Positions 59,178-64,000 of a stretch of 64,000 bases of DNA are shown here, in pieces. The stretch is from the NCBI GenBank assembly GCA_022266195.1, contig WHVY01000005.1, positions 992,001 to 1,056,000 on the forward strand, written 5' to 3'. Position 1 is the first letter of the stretch, and each line of letters starts with the position of its first letter. The DNA is from Tetranychus cinnabarinus (Eukaryota; Arthropoda; Arachnida; Trombidiformes; Tetranychidae). The notes under the pieces were generated by a model, which worked only from the letters and a program-made list of their open reading frames with translations, was not told the origin of the DNA and did not search any database. The translations under genes and the position numbers were made by a program.

Positions 59178-62100
59178 ATTCAGTTCAGGGAAATCATCTA
59201 ATTGTGATGAGAAATTGTCCTTTCTGCTTCTCCCTCAGTTTTTGGGCTTTCAAATTGAACAAAGTTGTTATCATATTTTGCTTCTTTGCATAGCTAATTA
59301 TGCTTACTCATGAATTGAGAGATCCGCTTGATAATAGTGACTACGTGTTTAGCAATTATCTTTAAATTTGTCAATATTCATAAAGCAGTATAATTAGCAA
59401 CCGGAGGTTAATTTATTTCCCTTCATCATATTTTATTGTCATTGTTAATATAGAGCTCATAATCTGACTTTTTGTTTCTCTTCATTTCTTCAACTTTTTC
59501 TCGGTCCACATCAGTCATGATATATTTAGATATGTTCAAAGTGTTCTGTTGAACTTGTCTATTCCCAATTTTTTAGGCCTTTTCAGGAGATGGTTGGAAT
59601 CGAAATGAAGTTGGAATGTTCGATTCTGGAGGAAATTATTTTCCTTGCAATGACAATGATTGACTGAGCTTGTAGTTGAACTACTCATTAGCACCTAATA
59701 ACACTGAGGAATACATGCATTTTCTGATCTTTATTTACCATCATTCACATGAATCATTATTTTCATTTCAATCTCAACGTTTTCAATTCTTTTTTCTCAT
59801 CAAATTCTGGGCTCAGGAAAAGGAGAAATGGTTAGATGCTTTGAATTTTTTTGTCAAAGTTCAAGTCTTTACAACTGAATGACATTATTAATGACTTGGA
59901 TCAGTACCAAGCAACAATCTTTGGTTGCCTGTTAAATTTACCAGCAAGAAGACTGATGATAATGATGATGATCGTGATCAAAGTTTCCAAATTTCAGTGT
60001 AAAATGTTACAAGTGGAAAGACAAATATTTAAGATTATAAATTTCTTTCAACATTTGAATAACAAATAGAAATGATGAGATATGGACAAAATGAACCAAA
60101 CATCAAATACATAATTTGTATGGAGAACTTTTCATCTTAAAATATATCGATTTTCTTCAGAAGTTAAAAATCGCTCCGCTTAGATCATCACGTTTTCGAG
60201 TTTTAGATAAAGGTTACTTATGCGTTTTTTTCGAAACCAAATCTTCAGATCACAACCGAGAATTTTTTAATAGCAAAAAATACTTGTTTCCGTTGGGTTC
60301 ATGCTTTATTCTGCTCTTGACATCGTAGCTTAGTAGATATAAGGATCAGTCGAAAAGCGATCTTGAATGAATGGAGCTAAATATCTAAGCAACCTGACAT
60401 GCGATCAACTTCAAACAAATGTTAAAGTAATTAATTGTATATTATGCGAAAAGATAAAGGACATTGAAGGTAGTTCTAAAACTTTCGATTGTATCTGAAC
60501 GAGCGTTGATGTAACTTTTTTTAAATAACATCAAAGCACATCGACCTTTTAGTGTAGTTAATACTTAAAATTATCGAGTGATTTGCATTAAGTTGACAAT
60601 TGGTCAATAAATTAATTTGTGATTAGGTTAGATGAGGCTAGCAATCAATGCAAACAAGTTACCTTTATGTGACTCAAAGAGTTAACCTTTTTACTTTTGT
60701 AACTCTCTGCATCTGAGTGGCAAAGATACAGAATGAGTAATGAAAACCAATTGCAATCAAGTAACCTCTGATTAACTGTAAATTAAAGGGCAACTTGAAT
60801 CACCAATCTGATAACAAGATGAGCACAGAAGCAAGGAAAGAAAGAGTAAAGTAAATAAATCTAATCATCAAATTAGAGGTAACCAGATATAATGCAAAGT
60901 ACAAAAGATGAGTTAACTTTTTTCGCTGCCAGTTTTACTTAAGGATAAGGTTGACAGAGGTTGTTAGAGTTTCATTTAGGCAAAGTAACAAAAACTTTGC
61001 ACAGGAAAAGTGAAACTTGGTAAAGGATTGAGGGTAGAAGAAGCTGGAGAAGAGGGAAAAGAGGTAAAGTTCAGATCTGGTTCATGGAATGATCTAATGA
61101 AAATTGACATCTCCACAGTAAATGATTAATTTAATAAAGAAAAGAGCCAATCTAGAAACACAGTTTGCTAGTTCATTGTTCAGTGCTTTTCATCTTTCAA
61201 GACAAAAGTTGAGTTATTGTTTTGAGAATGCTTCCTTGGCTTCATTTGAATTTGAAAATGAGAAGAAACTAATAGAGTTGAGAAAAAAAATTCTCAATTG
61301 AAATCAGTTTCAGGTTCGCATCTTTACAATCAATTTCAAGACAATCAAAAGAAATTGCTTATTAACAGAAAAAATCACAACTAAAAGAACTGCGAAATTT
61401 TCAAAATTGCACAAAATTCCATCAGATTTTTGTGTGGAAATGAACTAGTGGAAAATCGCATGAAATGAAAAATCTTTTTCTTCCTCGAGAATCCATTTTT
61501 TAGTTCATCAATTCAACTGAAATTCCGATAAAAGTTTCATTTTTTTCTGTATCAAAACTTGTTAGATGAAATTCAAGAGAAAGTGAAAAAGATTGAACAA
61601 AGAGAAGGGAAAAGAATGGGAAAATGTCGCGTTCAAGTGCAACTTTCCATTTTCATTATTCTCATTCACTTCGATGCGAATTGACAAAGAAATATCAACA
61701 AGTTTACATCAAAACAAGAAAAAAGTCTATTTCATCGAATGAGATGAGAAAATCAAGTTTGTAAAATGTTGCCTGAGTTCTCATGGATTGATGAAAGTAA
61801 TGACAAAAAAGAAGATAAAAAATGGAAAAAAAATTTTGGTATAAAATTTTTGCGGAAAAGAAGCGAGTTGCAGTGTTTGATTTAATCACTCAAGTGTTTC
61901 ACATAAACTTGTAAGCTAAATGTCGATGAACGTTGTTCAATTGAAAACTGGTCAAGAGGCATTTGCTGATATTCAATTGATTTACTTTGAAAAGGGAATA
62001 AGTAATGATGAGAAAAGAGATGAAAGCAAAAAAAAGAGTGAAAAACAAAGAATCGATCCTTTGTCAACTCGAGTTATTACCATTAAAAGTTGTCTCTTGA

Positions 62101-63925
62101 CTAACCGGTAGTCCATTAGTCGAGTTTGCCTAAAGTGGGACAATTGCATTTCCGTTGCAAATGGGCAAAGTGGGTGCAAAGCGAATGGAAAAGGTTGCCT
62201 CTTTTCACCCGCCATTTGGCTCTTCTTCAAGAGGCTGAGTGTCTTTTGATTAATGCAATGAAAGAATTGGCAAGAACAAAAAATGGATGAAAGATTGACA
62301 AAGAGATTGAAAGGAATAACATGAAGTGATGAACAATTGAAGACACAAAAAAACTGCAAATGCTTTTTTACCAACATTTGGATTCGAGTCGAGATAATTT
62401 TAATGGCAGTAATAATGGTAATTATAAAATGGCCTTAAATGGAAATTTGAAGCTCTTCTGTGAAACAAAATGATGAATTGAAGTGAGAAAAGGAACACTT
62501 TTTTTCTCCATTTCCAAAAGATGAGAATCCAAGTCGAGTTCAACATTCGAGTTGAAAGAAACTCGACATCTTTAAACGATAACTCACTAATTGTTGAGCT
62601 TATTTATCATCTTTATCATTCTCTTTATTCCCTCTCTGCTTATCCAATTCTCTCCTTTCATTCCCTCTTCCCTTGAATAATACCTTAGAGAAATGAACAT
62701 TATCAAATATTAACTGACAACAGTTATCATTGTGTAAAATTTATTATCAAAAGAAGAGGGAAAAAAAGTTCTTTTGGCTGTGTGTTTTTTTCACAGGCAA
62801 ATGTTCATCTAAATAATGAAACAGAATATTGAATTTTCTCTCTTCAATCAATAATTAAAAGTTTTATTTTTTTCCATTTCCATTCTCTTTGCCTTGGAGA
62901 AACTCTGAGAACAGATTTTTAAAAATGAACCAGTCTATGTTTAGTGTTGCTCGACTGTTGAAATCCCCAATCAATTGTAAACTTCATCTTTTGCTGAAAT
63001 GTTAACAGTTGGATAGAAAAAGAAATATCATGAAATGGTGAAAAAAATTTGTTGAACAATCAGTGTTATTATTTTTTCTTGTCTTTCTTTCTACACATTC
63101 TTTTACATCTTTTTTTCATCTCGTCTTGTTTCCTGGTTATCATCAGCTTTTCGCCTGGACAATTGTATTGACATGAGAAGGTCTAACAATCTGTATTTTA
63201 GGTCAATCATCTTTTTTCATTGTTATCTTTTCTCTTTTGTCTTCCACTCTTTAACTCCTTCTTAGGTCGTCTTCTATATTACCTTGAATTCTTGTATCAA
63301 CAATCAGAATCAGTCATCCTCAAGAAGTACAGTTATCATCAAGATTCTTTTTTTTTCGCTCTTTTTTTTCTCTCATCTTGTGGACAGAGTAACAACAAGA
63401 TGATGATAATAGTGATAATAGTAATGATCATGATGGCGATGAGGATGGAGGACAAAAATGCAATCAAATGGATGAAATAAAAGTGGCTCAAGATGCTCTA
63501 ATACATGATGACAAACAATGAAGGAATGAAGGAAAGATGAAAACTTGTATGTAACCAGATACTGAGACTAATTTGTAAGCTCTGGAATTAAATGGGAAAG
63601 ATGATAACATGAAACTGATAGTGATTACGTATTGAATGACATAGGAAAGGGCAAAATGATATCAACATTGGACAGATTGGTAAACAATCTAAACATAATA
63701 CTTTTTTCAAATTAAAAGCCAAACTAACATGCACTTACTCAATGAGCAAAAAATGTCTAACATTTTAATTAAAGAACATGTTATTATTCGAAAGAGCATC
63801 CACTTTTCCAGTACATTCAGTCTACAAAAGGTTGCAAACTATCACTTTTTTATTCTAGCAAATGATTTTTATTAAGAAATTTTGAGTTGACAGAAATTTA
63901 CCTCAGAATTCAACTTGCTTAGTAT
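59178..63925. other. Non-coding region to near the right edge
   Basis: AT-rich sequence like the preceding stretch, with no gene or repeat boundary recognised. After ~63926 the sequence becomes richer in GC and less repetitive (GGTCCTGCTATGGG, GGGCCACAAGCGCC), which may be the edge of an exon or another repeat, but only ~75 bases are visible. Confidence 0.45.
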
Positions 63926-64000
63926 ACAAAGGTCCTGCTATGGGTCAACTTTTCCACTCTGGGCCACAAGCGCCTTACAGCCTACCTGGCTTTTGCAACT

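Noticed and set aside
1..64000. CRISPR arrays, operons, ribosome-binding sites
   Set aside because: Introns, a teneurin and LTR/MITE elements mark this as metazoan nuclear DNA; no regularly spaced direct repeats were seen.

Overview
The window is AT-rich eukaryotic (metazoan) DNA, sparse in genes, with GT-AG introns and one recognisable bilaterian gene, a teneurin. An intronless secreted leucine-rich-repeat (LRR) gene and an intact Ty3/gypsy-type LTR retrotransposon fit an arthropod. A mite or other chelicerate is my guess from style alone (low confidence).

Layout. (1) 1-2204, minus strand: two consecutive exons of a teneurin (Ten-a/Ten-m family), covering the end of the cytoplasmic part, the single membrane segment and the first EGF repeats. 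The gene runs off the left edge, and its more N-terminal exons are not recognised. The EGF2-EGF3 pair is doubled and EGF1 is missing. (2) 3138-3977, plus strand: a decayed coding relic with two frame shifts and one nonsense codon. (3) 5811-7037, plus strand: an intact single-exon secreted LRR protein. (4) 7038-22094: about 15 kb with no convincing gene, apart from one possible exon near 13 kb and a GC-richer island with CTCF-like motifs at 15.4-15.6 kb. (5) 22095-32166: a young LTR retrotransposon on the minus strand, 410-bp LTRs differing at one base, TSD GTTT, and an intact 1241-residue Gag-Pol. A 4,015-bp tandem duplication has copied its 5' half together with 621 bp of flanking DNA. The leader between the 5' LTR and gag contains a 795-nt frame without a usable ATG, broken once by a UAG that lies inside a perfect 10-bp inverted repeat. 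(6) 35822-36391: a 570-bp MITE with 150-bp terminal inverted repeats and TA target-site duplication. (7) The remaining ~27 kb to the right edge shows no gene I can support.

The two host genes are on opposite strands. If the missing teneurin N-terminal exons lie to the right, the LRR gene, the retrotransposon and the MITE would all sit inside teneurin introns; the window does not prove this. The observations most worth following are the non-ATG, UAG-interrupted frame in the retroelement leader, the doubled free-cysteine EGF module of the teneurin, and the 4-kb duplication.
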